From contig JAHLKH010000005.1 in assembly GCA_025526915.1 (NCBI GenBank), forward strand, positions 62,001 to 126,000: a stretch of DNA of 64,000 nucleotides, given 5' to 3'. The stretch comes from Entophlyctis helioformis (taxonomy: Eukaryota > Chytridiomycota > Chytridiomycetes > Chytridiales > Chytriomycetaceae). A model generated the notes under the pieces. The model made no database searches and was not told the DNA's origin. It saw only the letters and a list, made by a program, of their open reading frames with translations. Below are positions 12,143 to 23,425 of this stretch, piece by piece. The translations under genes and the position numbers were made by a program. Position 1 is the first letter of the stretch. Every line of letters begins with the position of its first letter.

Positions 12143-12518
12143 GTGTGTGGTGGGTTCTGGCGGGGTGAGGTTGTTGTCGTGTGCTGAGCAGCTCGCCAAC
12201 GCCCTCTGGGTTTCGAGGGAAGCCAAAAATGGGCCGATTGCAGCACGAGAGCGCCTGCCACACGCCCGGCTTGCCGGCTGCATGCTTGCACCGAGGCCGG
12301 ACCCTGCACGCGGCCGGCGGTCTCACATGAACAAGCGGGTGCTCCTCTGCGCCGCCTCTGCGATGGCATCGCCGCATCGAGGCCGCCTCACCGTGCCGCT
12401 CTCACCACCAGCGCTTTCGCCACGGCAGAGGCCACAGGGCGTCCTGCCAGATCCGCGCTGTCGCCATTTTCAAAGTCACAAAATCTCGGCCATTCGGAGC
12501 CATTCCAAAAACAAAAAA
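12143..12518. promoter_or_regulatory. Divergent Sds3-like / Nop12-like intergenic region
   Basis: 376 bases between two start codons facing away from each other. It contains CCAAAAATGG-like and GCCATTTTC-like AT-rich words near 12222-12235 and 12460-12475, but no TATA box or recognised site that I can assign with confidence. Confidence 0.4.
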
Positions 12519-14231
12519 ATGGCCAAGGGCAGCAAGTCCAAGTCGGTCGATGCCGTCACAGAGGTGGCCGTCAAGGCTGCGCCAGAGGCCGCAGCTGCAC
12601 AAGTAGAGGCTGCTGCTGCTGTGGCCGATTCGCCTGCACCTGCCAAGAAGGACAAGAAAGACAAGAAGGACAAGAAGGACAAGAAGGACAAGACCGCCAG
12701 CGCCGACGAGAATGCAGAGAATGCAGAGAAGGCAGACGCCGATGCTGCATCTGCGACAGCAGCTGCACCTGTGCCATCGGGTCCGCTGCTCGGATCCGTT
12801 GCCAACATCGACCCAGCGCTCGCACTGCTCTTCTCGACGCCCGTTCCGACCGTCACCGTCGGCCAGCCGCTGCTCAAGCTCAATGCTGTTCGGTCAGCAG
12901 AGGCCGACGCCAGCATTGCCAAGCGACGCAAGACGGTCAACAACGACAACAACAACAACGACGACGACGACGATGTTGTCATGGATGACGGCCAGGCCGA
13001 CGACAATGCTGACGGCAATGCCGAAGACACCAAGACGCGCCGCGAGAAGCTGCGCGAGCTCATTGCGCGCAATGCCCGCACCGCCTTTGTCGGCAACCTG
13101 TCTGTCGCAGTGACCAAGAAGGTGCGCATCTGTCGTCGCTCCTCCTGCGCGCACATGCAGATCGGATCGTTGCGGCTGACCAACTGCATATGCTCTGACG
13201 GTTAGGAGCATCTCCGCGAGTTCAAGACTCTGTTTGGCCAGTTTGGCAAGATCGAGAGCATCCGTTTCCGCTCCATCGTACGTATCGCTTTTGCCATTGT
13301 GCAGCGTCGTGCGCAGTCGTTGGTCTCGTGCCTGTGTGCTTCTGCTGACACTTGAACGGTCGGCATCCAGGCGTTCAACTCGAAGCTGCCGCGCAAGCTG
13401 GCCTTTATCACCCAGCAGTTCCATGACAAGCGTGATACCATGAACGCGTATATTGTCTACGAGGCCCCCGAGTCGGTTGGAAAGGCGCTGTCGCTCAACA
13501 GCACGGTGTTCCTGGAGAAGCATATCCGTGTCGATCAGGTCGAGAAGAAGGAGAGCAAGAAGCACGACTACAAGCGCTCCATCTTCATTGGAAACATGCC
13601 CTTTGACGTCTCGGACGAGGAGCTCTGGACATTCTTTGCAGACTGCGGCGACATTGGTGTGTGATGCCGCAAGCCGTCCGTCTGCTTCTTTGAACTGCCT
13701 CGTGTCTGTTGTGCATGGCCGGTCGCTGACGCTGCACATCTACGCGTGACAGAGCATGTTCGCATCATTCGTGATCGCTCAACCAACGTCGGCAAGGGCA
13801 TTGGCTACGTCCAGTTTGCCGACCGTGCTGCTGTTGCTCTTGCACTCAAGCTGCACGACACCGTCATGGCTGGCCGCAAGGTGCGCATCACGCGCAGCAA
13901 CCCCACGCTTGCAGACAAGTCTGCGACAGAGGGCATCAAGGGAGCCCCCGGCACACCCACCGCCATCACCACGTCCAAGTCCAAGATCAGGGCACGCACC
14001 CGCGCCGTCGAGGGCACCCGTGCATCCCGCTTCGACAAGATCAAGCCCAACGTTACCCGTGTGTCCAAAAAGTCGGCTCCTGGCGCAAAGAAGGGCGGTG
14101 CGGCTGCCGGCGGTCCCAAGCTCTCCAAGGCAGCCAAGGTCGAGAAGAAGATCAAGCATGCTGTCGTCAAGGCCACAAAGAAGGCCAAGTCTGCCACTGC
14201 GGCTCTTGCCTCGCTCAGCAAGAAGAAATAA
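12519..14231 (+). CDS. RNA-binding ribosome-biogenesis protein (Nop12/RBM34-like)
   Basis: Four exons: 12519-13121, 13206-13277, 13371-13656 and 13753-14231; the lengths add to exactly 480 codons (479 residues). Family role: nucleolar factor in pre-60S maturation. Residues 40-70 are a Lys-Asp-Lys repeat. The first RRM starts NARTAFVGNLSVAVTKK, split by the first intron, continuing EHLREFKTLFGQFGKIESIR. The second RRM has KRSIFIGNMPFDVSDEELW (RNP2), then EHVRIIRDRSTNVGKGIGYV (RNP1 region). The tail is Lys/Arg/Ala-rich and basic, as in RBM34 and Nop12. An AATAAA signal overlaps the stop codon. Confidence 0.9.
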
Positions 14232-14232
14232 A
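14227..14232 (+). terminator. Polyadenylation signal overlapping the Nop12-like stop codon
   Basis: AATAAA in which the TAA stop codon (14229-14231) is embedded. Confidence 0.5.
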
Positions 14233-14326
14233 TCCAGCGGCTCTGGCTTCTGTCATTGTTGTCCTTGAACGCGTCTTGGGGCCAGTCTTTCCGCCGAGAT
14301 CTGATTGATTGACTGGACAAGGCGAG

Positions 14327-15078
14327 ATGGCCACGAGACCAGCAACCACAAAGGACACGGAACGCAGCCAGGCACTGCTTAAGAAGATTAAGCGAGGCAA
14401 GTCGGCAACTTCTCCTCCTCTTTGTAGCCTGCGGTTCCACGCTCACACAATGTCTGCTTCTGGTTTGCGATACCAACAGCCTTTGAGACATTCGACCTCC
14501 AGAACAACAACACCGTTGATGGTTCGTGACACCGCCTCTGCTGATGGACAGAGCCCTGCCACTCACGCCGCGCCGCATTGAAAATGCTGACTCGTCGGCA
14601 CTGCAGTCCGCGAGGTCGGCACAATCATTCGGTCGCTCAACATCTACCCGTCCGAAGAGCAACTCCACGGCTGGATCAAAGAGGCATGTTCACACAAGAC
14701 AGAAGACGATCAGGATGTTTGTGTGTGACAGCCAACCTAACACCACCAACTGCACACACATACACATACACACATACACAGATGGAGGAGGACGAGCCGA
14801 CCGGCTACGTCACGTTCGCACGCTTCTCCAAGACAGTGATGGCGCTGATCCTGTCCAACCTGCACACACGCGACGACGACGAGAAACTGTTTCGCGCGTT
14901 CCAGGCACTGGATACAGAGAAACGCGGGTTCCTGCTGCCCGACGAACTGCGCCAGGTCATGACGACGCAGGGCGAGGCGTTCACGCACGAGGAGATTGAG
15001 GAGATGATCACGGCGTGCACGGATCCTGCCGAAAACAAGGTGTACTACGAGGACTATGTCGCGATCCTTGGCCAGTAA
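14327..15078 (+). CDS. DRC8: Dynein regulatory complex subunit 8 (DRC8/EFCAB2-like EF-hand protein)
   Basis: Four exons: 14327-14396, 14480-14521, 14607-14683 and 14782-15078; 161 residues, close to human EFCAB2. Calmodulin-like axonemal protein of the nexin-dynein regulatory complex in motile flagella. Exon 2 gives FETFDLQNNNTVD, exon 3 REVGTIIRSLNIYPSEEQL, and exon 4 MEEDEPTGYVTFARFSKTVM and LDTEKRGFLLPDELRQVM, all close to EFCAB2. The EF-hand loops are poor (few acidic ligands), so calcium binding may be weak. Intron 1 (GAG|GCAAGT) and probably intron 3 (GAG|GCATGT) use GC donors. Only 43 bases separate it from the Nop12-like stop-side UTR, and it converges on the Nup155 gene. Confidence 0.88.
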
Positions 15079-15116
15079 GTGGGCGAGAAAGTGAGAAAGT
15101 GGGGGATGGCTCGGGA

Positions 15117-15122
15117 AATAAA
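15117..15122 (+). terminator. Polyadenylation signal of DRC8
   Basis: AATAAA 38 bases past the DRC8 stop codon. Confidence 0.65.
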
Positions 15123-15149
15123 CACTCGTGACGGCAGGCGACGGCGTTG

Positions 15150-15155
15150 TTTATT
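15150..15155 (-). terminator. Polyadenylation signal of the Nup155 gene
   Basis: AATAAA on the minus strand, about 190 bases past the Nup155 stop codon and only 28 bases from the DRC8 signal, so the convergent transcripts probably overlap slightly. Confidence 0.5.
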
Positions 15156-15344
15156 GGCGGGCTGTTGGACTGCGGTGCGTGTTCCGGCCAGTCTCGTCAA
15201 CCCGAGACGGCGAGCCGGTATCATGGGATAGAGGGGGAGGGGCAGTCCCAGAGCATCAAACGAGAGAATGGGAGTGGGAGGGAAAGAGAGAGAGAGGGAG
15301 AGAGAGGGAAACTGGAAGAGGGAAACTGGGAGCCAGAGTGATAT

Positions 15345-18300
15345 CAGAAGGAACGACGCAGACGCGCCTGGATCTGGTGGAGGGCAGCCACAAGCTGCGT
15401 CTCGTCCTCGCGGATGGTGACCAGGTACTTGCTGATGGCCTCGTCGACCGTGCGCGCAGGGAACTCCTCACTGTCAATGGGAAGCGATCCCGTTCAGAGG
15501 AGAGTGGTGCATGAGTTGGTCGTCCTGTCCATCAGCACAGCCCATCATTGGCGAGACTCACCGCTCGTTGGCAGTCGCGGCAAGCGATCCCACATGCTCG
15601 AGCCACTTGGTCAGGAGCACTTGAATGTCGCGCACAAGGAACAACAGAGCATCGTTGGACGACCACGGCGGCAACTGCATCGCTCATCAGTGCACCTTGT
15701 CAGATGCATGCACAAAGACCATTTGCATGCACTGCGCGTCGTACCTTGGTCTCAAACAGCTCGTGGAACGTCTGGAAAATGACCGGGAATGGCACGCCGA
15801 AGCCACGCAGCGTATCCACCACCCATCCGCGATCCGGCGCAAAGGCACGCTCGCCGTATGCAAAGCTCTCGTACTCGAGCTTGTTGACCAGGAATCCTGA
15901 GCACACCAGAAAGTCCAGTCAGATGTTCGTTGCATTGATGCGTCCAGATCGAGGATGCGCTTACTGAGAGGGAAGACATTTTCGTTGGTGGAGAACCGGC
16001 GACCGAGCTCCTTGATCTTGTCACTCAAAGCCTCAAACGGCGAGCGGTTGCTGCGGAGTGCCTCTTCCTTGGCTGGTAGGTGCATTGCATAGACAAGCAA
16101 CCAGCCAGCCAGCCAGCCGGCCGGTCAGTCAGCTGGTTTTGGGGCTATGACCATGGCAGCGAGGATAACATACTGTTGAGCATGATGGCCGACAGCGCAT
16201 TCTCGGCAATCGGACGCGACTGGACGCCCTGGTCAGACGTGTAGAGGATGGACAGAATGACATCGTGCATCTGAAAGGGCTTGGCAAAGGCATGGAACAG
16301 CTGTATCAACCCGCATCACGGCACCAGTCAGCCGTCGGAATCGTGCCAACAGTATTGCCGACTGTGCCATGCATACCCTCGTGACATCCAAGAGTCCGCT
16401 GTTGAGCTCGTCCAGATAGTCGTCAACATCAACCATGGACTGGAGACGCTGGTAGATCTCAAGCTGGACGCGGGCCACCTGGATATCGAGGACCGGGGGC
16501 GAAGCAGGATGATCGGCGCGTCAGTCGAGCCACAAGGATAGACAGCCGCCACAGAGTAGGCATTGATCACTTGCATCGAGCTCATCGGTGAGCTGGCTGA
16601 GGAGCTCCTGGTTGCCGGCATACTCGAAGCCACTGGAGCTTTTGGCATTGGTGACTGCCTTTGTGAGGTACTCGAGGCGGCGAACAAGGGGCAGGCTGCA
16701 TAGAGTGCAGCGCGAGTTGTGCAATCACACTCATGTGAGCCGATATTGCGCGCAGGCAATGCAGATCCTTCCAAGGACGGTTGCCAGCTTACCTCGGGAG
16801 CTGCGACATGTCCGAGAGCACGCGAGCAGCATCGCCAAAGCGGCTGTTGCGCACATAAAACTGCCAGAGCAGCTCAAGACGGACAAGATCGTCAGGGACC
16901 TCGCTCAGGTACGCCTCCAGGAACTGCGACTGGATCTGGAGCAGCTGGTCGTTGAGGCCCTTGCCAATGAACCAGCTGTAGAGCTGCTGGTGGAAGGCCC
17001 GATCGGTGGACTGGAGAGCGCGGGCCAGCACCTGGCTCTGCACGGCATGTGCCTCTTCGATCGAGAGACGCGGCTTGCCGGCCATGCTCTGCATGAGAAG
17101 TCCCTCCATGTTGCCGAGCATGTTGAAAATGAGCTGGTAGCACTCCTGGCGACGGATGAACGCGGTCGAGGACAGAACGTTGGGGTCCAGAGACACCTCG
17201 GCCGGCTCGAGGATGGCAGCATAGGCAAGAGCGAGATCAATGACGCCGTTGAAGAAACGCAGGCTCTTGAAGTGCTCGACAATCTCGCGCAGCTTCTCAA
17301 AGTTCATCGTCTTGACGACCGTCAGGAACATGCTATTGGCGCACACGGATTGGGTTAGTGGGAAGGATCGCATCCTCGGCCAGCCACCTGCATGGCGAAT
17401 GCCCCTCTAATGGTATTCTTACTGCAACGCTTCGCCGAGAATCGCCTGCTGGTCGTTGGGGTTGGCCGACTGTCTGGCATGCTGGATAAACTCCATGCCC
17501 TATCGAAGCCAATCGCATCGGCAGCAGCAGTAAGCACGTGTTCACTGAGCCCTTGGCAGCGAACTGCGTACTTACCCGGTAAAGGACAACATCGTTGTTC
17601 TGGCAGATGGACGGACAACGCTGCTGCAGGGCCTTGGTGATCGTCTCGACGCCTGCATCCTTTTCAATCTGCTTGTTGACGAGCGACGCCATCAGGATCT
17701 TGCTGACGTCGCGGCCCTTGGTGGTCGACACGAGCGACTCGAAGGTGAAGCCCTGTAACTCGCGCTTCTCGGCATCTGTCAGGCTGCCATCGTCAAGGTT
17801 GAATGTTGGCGTGTCAGTAAGCATGGGCGAGTACTGCTCGAGCGTGGCAATATCCAGCAAGGCATGCCCTCACCCTTCAACGATCGTTGAGAACTGGTGG
17901 TCGATGAGCAGAAGCACAAACGCGATCGTCTCGAGCGTCTGGCGAATCAGACTGTGCGCATTGGCAAGCGTCTCCTGCTCCGTCTGTCACACGCAATCCA
18001 CACACGTCAGTCATGCAAAGACAGGCTTCCATAGGCAAACACAGACGTTCACCTTCCATGCATTAAAGTCGAGCTGAGGCGGGCACGAGTCGGGCGTTGG
18101 GGGAGCAGAGAACACGGGGTATCTGCAGAGGGAGACATGTGGCAACCTGGTCAACACACAAGGATCTTGGCTGTGAGCAATCCAGCAAGGGGCTTGTGAG
18201 ACACTCACTGGATCAAGAAGCGCTGAAGTGAGATCAGATGCGTCTGCACTTCAAGCAGATCTTCAACGGCTAAAGCCGTCTCGAACTTTTCGACACCATC

Positions 18301-21189
18301 CGCCGTCTTCCTGCAGTTGCCGTGAATGGTCGTGTAAGCCGGAGCACAAGCATTAAACAGCCATGCTTCACAGCCGCACTTTTTTCTAATGAGAGGCGTC
18401 TTCCAAATGGGCTTGAGGATGCGACCGAGGTAAAGCATAAATCCTTGCTGCTTGTCGCTGTTGCGGATCTGGAAGGCCGACACAGGAACGCCAAGTGCAC
18501 CGCCTGTTTGCAGAGCATCCAGCCGGTCAGCGATACCAAGCATGTAAGGAGCTGCGAGCCCGCACCAACCTCCAGACTGGACAGGCTGGCTTTGGTCGAC
18601 GATAGGCTTGCCGCCCAGATTGAAAAAGGCCGTGACGGCAATGTTGACGGCGTCGTGCGTAATCAGGTCTATGCAATGTACGAGTGAGTTGGCATCGCGC
18701 TTTACAATGCAGTCGAATCAAAGGCACCATACCAGCGGGCCCAGACTTGATCGATCTGTTCATCGTGTACAACACAGGGCCGGGTGAGATGGCTGTTCTC
18801 TGTCAACTTGGACGATAGCGCGGACAACTTACGAATGGCCACATGCAATGGCAAGGCACATGGCGCAGCTCTGGTCCCTGCCAAAGACGTTGAAGAAGTC
18901 GTCGATCGCACGAAGACCATCGCTGCGGGACTGTGCGATGACCTGGATCAGCAGATCCACAGGGCGAAGCTTGGTGATGGTTGACAGGCCTGCCGAAAGG
19001 AAGCAGTGTTAGTTTGAAGCGTGCCAGTAAGGCATGGCCTGGTGTGCAATCGCATCGTACCTGTGTTGGTGAGCAAAAAGAACTTGCGGGCAGGGTATTC
19101 AAACTGCGTGGCGAGCTCGTTGAGAAGGCCAGAAGCGCCAGCCAGTCTCTTGGCGGCCGCATTCGCAAACTTGGTCGGTGCTTCGGCAATGGCCCAGGTC
19201 TTGCCATCAATGTCGACCGAGCTGCTGATTTCTGAGAAATGCATCGACGTGGTTTGCTGTCGCCGGAATGGCTAGTCAGTGGGATGACCTTGCGTCGCAG
19301 CACGGATGCATTCGCAAGAGGCTTACTTTGCTGATGAGACCAACATTGAGCGTTGCGCCAATGATGCGGTCGACTTCGTCTGTAAAAGCCTGCGCAGCAA
19401 TGGTGAGGCCGTTGGCATAGAACGCCTCGTGGATCTTGGCGCTGCCGACCATGTTGTATTGCGACAGGCCCTGCGAGAAAAAGGGAGGCCCACGAGCAAA
19501 CACCAGACGGGGAGCTGCGAGGCCAGAAGGCGCCGACTGCGGCTGCGACGCATAGCGGTCGGGCTGTGCAGTGGTTGAAAAGTACAGACGGATGCCTAGA
19601 CACAGACATGCATGTCAGCAAAGAATCGCCGGCGGATTGATTGCATGAGATGAACTGCCTACCCGTGGCCGTGATGGCCACCAGGTTGATGACGGTGGAT
19701 TCGGAGCGCGGCACGGCGTGAAGCGAGACAATCTCAAAAGTGCGATCGTCCAGTGCACTCTGGGGAATCAGCGTGGAGAAGCGGTTGACCTGGTTGAGCA
19801 GATCGGTCATTTTGGCAACCTCCTTGAGCGTGCGCTGGCCACCAAGTGAATAGACGGTGACGACATTCGCAGGCGAGACCGTGTACAAGGCGTTGAGCCG
19901 GTTGTCGATCGCGATCAGCTTGATGGCGTTTTCGTGTCGGAACGGTATGATTGGTGAGACCAAAGCATAAAGTGCGTTGGCGGTGTGGTTGATCTTGCGG
20001 ATCTTGGACGTGAACCAGCCCTCCTGGGCATCGTACACGATTTCGTAGAGCTGGCCATTGTTGCCTCGCATGAAGATGCGGCCGTCGCTGTGCCACTAAT
20101 GCTGGTCATGTTGACGCCGTCCGAGGCAATGGACATTTCAGTGCGGTAGATGGCCATGTCGCCGCGCGGCTTGTTGCCCTGGGCCTTTTGGGAGAATGCG
20201 ACACCGAGGAGAATGATCTCCAGAGGCGTGGCAACGACAAGGACATACTCGATCTGCTCGAGGAACACGCCTGGCCCGAGATCGCGGTTAGCGCGTGTGT
20301 GCGGTGCAGACACAGGATGCAGACACAGGCCAGAGCAACTGCAAGCGAGTGCGAACCTGGAACGGGCCTGACAAGAGCAGCAGCGATGATAATCTGCTCC
20401 TGATCATCAAAGGTGTTGATGGGCTGTTCGCCAATGTCTTCGTAGTTCCACAGATACAGACGGTTGTCGATGCTGATCCAGACACGGTTGACTTCAGGGA
20501 AGATGCCCATGAACGAGCGACTCTGGACGGCTGCATGCCGATCGTGGCAGACGTCGAGTCAATCAACATGGCGGAACAGCACGGATCGGTTGCAGTGGAG
20601 ACTCGTGCATATACAGAGAGATGTGCACATACAGTCGTACTGCTGGAAGATAAACTCTGGCAGCGACAGGAAAGCATCCTTGCGCAGAAAGTTGAATGAC
20701 GCCGAAGCATCGGCGTCTGCTGGCGACGCCTGTCCGCGTTGCAGAGCCTCGAGCCTGTCTGTAGTCGAACAGACACACCCACCGTCAGACATACAGGCGG
20801 ACAAGCAGACAGGCGGACAGACAAACAGATGGCGAAAGAGAGCGTGGGATGGAGCGACCGCCAAGGCAGGTCGGACAGCAAGCGTTCAGATGCCCGTCCA
20901 GCTGTGCAAAGCGAGCCGGCCGCCCAGCCCGCCAGCCAGCCAGCCAGCCGTGCAGCACTCACTCCTGCACAGGTCGTTCAAGTCGGGGATCCTGCGCAGA
21001 ACGAGCCAAGCTGTGTGAGCGACAGACGCGGACGCCAACAAGGCGGCAGAGGGCGGCGTGGACTCACACGTCCTTGCGCAGACGCTCGTCGAGCTGCGAT
21101 GAGGCCTCGCGCAGAGCATCGAGCTTGAGGCTCTGCGCAGACGCTCCTGCACCGCCTGCTGTTGGTGGTCCGTCGAGAGGTCCTGCCAT
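15345..21189 (-). CDS. NUP155: Nucleoporin Nup155/Nup170
   Basis: Inner-ring scaffold nucleoporin. A many-exon gene on the minus strand, from MAGPLDGPPTAGG at 21189 to the stop at 15345. The N-terminal non-repetitive domain is clear: GIFPEVNRVWISIDNRLYLW (near 20500), YEIVYDAQEGWFTSKIRKIN (near 20050), then VSPIIPFRHENAIKLIAIDN. The propeller continues through DRTFEIVSLHAVPRSESTVI (near 19730). The C-terminal alpha-solenoid is seen as MNFEKLREIVEHFKSLRFFN, SRFGDAARVLSDMSQLP and, at the end, a helix finishing QIQARLRRSF. Introns are frequent (more than fifteen), so most single reading frames are short. The first exons (about 20600-21189) are the least certain. Head-to-head with DRC4, 94 bases apart. 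Confidence 0.88.
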
Positions 21190-21283
21190 GATCGTGGAGT
21201 TTGTCGTTAAAACCGCGCGCAAAACCTTGCCTGAGAACTGACTCGACCGCGAAACCGCCTGAAACGCCTGCGCACGCCTGACG

Positions 21284-23341
21284 ATGGTGAGTCTGCTGCG
21301 GGAGGCGTGTGTTTGGCTGCTGAGAGCCGCCGACTGACCAAGCAGCGGTGTCTGGCGGCCGTGCTTCTGACACACCGCTGTGGCATGGCAACGCACGCAG
21401 TCCGCATCGGCCAAGAAGCTGTCGTCCACGTCTGGATCAAAGGCCGCGCTGACCGCGTCCAAAAAGGATCTCAAGAAGGGCAAGAGCAACCAGTCGATAG
21501 CCGCGGATGCAGCACAGACTCCGGGCGGCGCAGATGCGAGCGAGGAGCTCAAGAAGCTCAGCGAGGAGCTGAACCAAGAGCGCCAGGAGCGAAGCTACTT
21601 CCAGCTTGAGCGAGTACGTTGTCTGCGTTGGTGTCTGTTCATTGCTCGCGGCATCGTTGGAGCGTGTCTCGCGCATTTCGCGTCGCCTTCTTGCGTGGTG
21701 CCGTGTGTGACAGCATCGCACACGAATTGCCCGGAGCTCACCCCTTGGCGTATAACCGGGCATTGCGCCAACCTTGGCACAACAGGACAAGATCAACAAC
21801 TTCTGGGACATTACCAAGAATGAGCTGCAGTCGGCAAAGGCGGAGCTTCAAAACAAGGACCGCGAGCTTGAGGAGCTTGAAGAAAAGCATCAAGTCGAGA
21901 TCAAGGTGCGACGACATGTGGCTCTGGCTTGTTCGCAGGGCGGTGCAGTGTTGCATCCCTCACACATGGCGCTGTATGTTTGCGTCTCTTGCAGGTTTAC
22001 AAGCAAAAGGTCAAGCACCTGCTGTACGAGTACCAAAACAATGTAGCACATCTGCAAGCCGACTCGGAGCGAGCACTGCAGCTTGATCAGGAAGAGCATC
22101 TGTCACGCGAGCAGCAGCTCAAAAAGGACAAGCGAGCGCTCAAACTGGAGCTCAAGGAGTTTGAGCTGTCCCACGAGGACATTATCAAGAACCTCAAGCA
22201 GCGCCATGATCAGGAGACGACAAATCTGCGCAACGACTTTGAGCGGCAGGCAAAGGAGCTGCATGCCAAGTACGAAAAGAAGATGAAGGTCATTCGCGAC
22301 GAGCTGGAGCTCAAGCGCAAAAACGAGATCCACGAGATTGAGGAGCGAAAGAATGGCCAGATCAATGCCCTCATGAAGAATCACGACAAGGCCTTTACCG
22401 AGATCAAGAACTACTACAATGACATTACGCTAAACAATCTGGCGCTCATCAACTCGCTCAAGGTGAGTGGAGGGCCAACGTGCATGATGCGCTGTGGCAC
22501 TCTGCCCAGCACGACTCACCAATGCGTGCTGGGACTGCGGCATGGCAGGAACAAGTCGAGGAGATGAAGAAAAAGGAGGAGCGCAACGAGAAGCAAATGG
22601 CCGACATCATGGCAGAAAACAAGCGTCTTTCCGAACCGCTGCAGGTTGCGCTGGCAGAGGGCGATTCTCTCAAACGCGAGCTGGCGCACTATGAAAAGGA
22701 CAAAATGTCGCTGCAAAACGCCAAGGCGCGACTCAAAGTGCTCGAAGAAAAGTTCAAGCAGCTTACGTGGGAGCACGAGGTTCTTGAGCAGCGGTTTGCG
22801 CAGGTCCAGAAGGAGCGCGACGAGCTGTACGAGAACTTTGTCGACCGCATCATCAGCGTCCAGCAAAAGACTGGCTTCAAGAACATTGTGCGTACAGTGC
22901 CATCTGCTCTACCCTGCTCTGCCCACTTGGCTAAGCTGGATCGCCATCACTCACTCACTCACTCACTCGTCCACTCCATGGCACACGGCCGCTTCCGTTT
23001 TGCGAGAGTAGATCCTCGAGAAAAAGGTCGAGTCGCTCAAGGAGAATCTCGAAAAGAAGGAGCTCCAGGTCAATGAGATTCTCAAGGCCACCAACCTTGA
23101 CCCAACGGCCCTTGCCAACCTCACTCGGCGTCTCGAAGACGTGCTCAATGCCAAGAACCAGCAGATCAAGGAGCTGCAGTACGATCTGGCCAAGGTCACC
23201 AAGGCACACAATGACATGATCCGTGTCTACGAAGCCAAGCTCACAGAGTTTTCCATTCCGATCGAGGAGCTTGGGTTCAAGCCACTCATGGTTGCCACCA
23301 AGACGGCACCCAACCCTGCCGGCCTCGTGGTGTCGCAGTAG
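21284..23341 (+). CDS. GAS8: Dynein regulatory complex subunit 4 (DRC4/GAS8)
   Basis: Coiled-coil core subunit of the nexin-dynein regulatory complex, needed for axonemal motility. Exon 1 appears to be only the start codon ATG (21284-21286) followed directly by GTGAGT; exon 2 begins at 21401 (TCCGCATCG), giving [20 protein letters not shown]. Later exons carry the long coiled coil with the diagnostic GAS8 stretches [60 protein letters not shown] (before the intron near 22460), and [20 protein letters not shown] near the end. The C-terminus [14 protein letters not shown] is also GAS8-like. Lies 6 kb from DRC8, a subunit of the same complex. Confidence 0.95.
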
Positions 23342-23425
23342 ACGATGCACACTGACACATTCGGCGATTGTACGAGCTCGCATCGTGGTCTGAAATGAAA
23401 ACAAACACGGCTGTTCATTGCTGCA

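Noticed and set aside
15228..15330. GA-rich stretch as a possible satellite
   Set aside because: Irregular purine-rich 3' UTR sequence without a constant unit.
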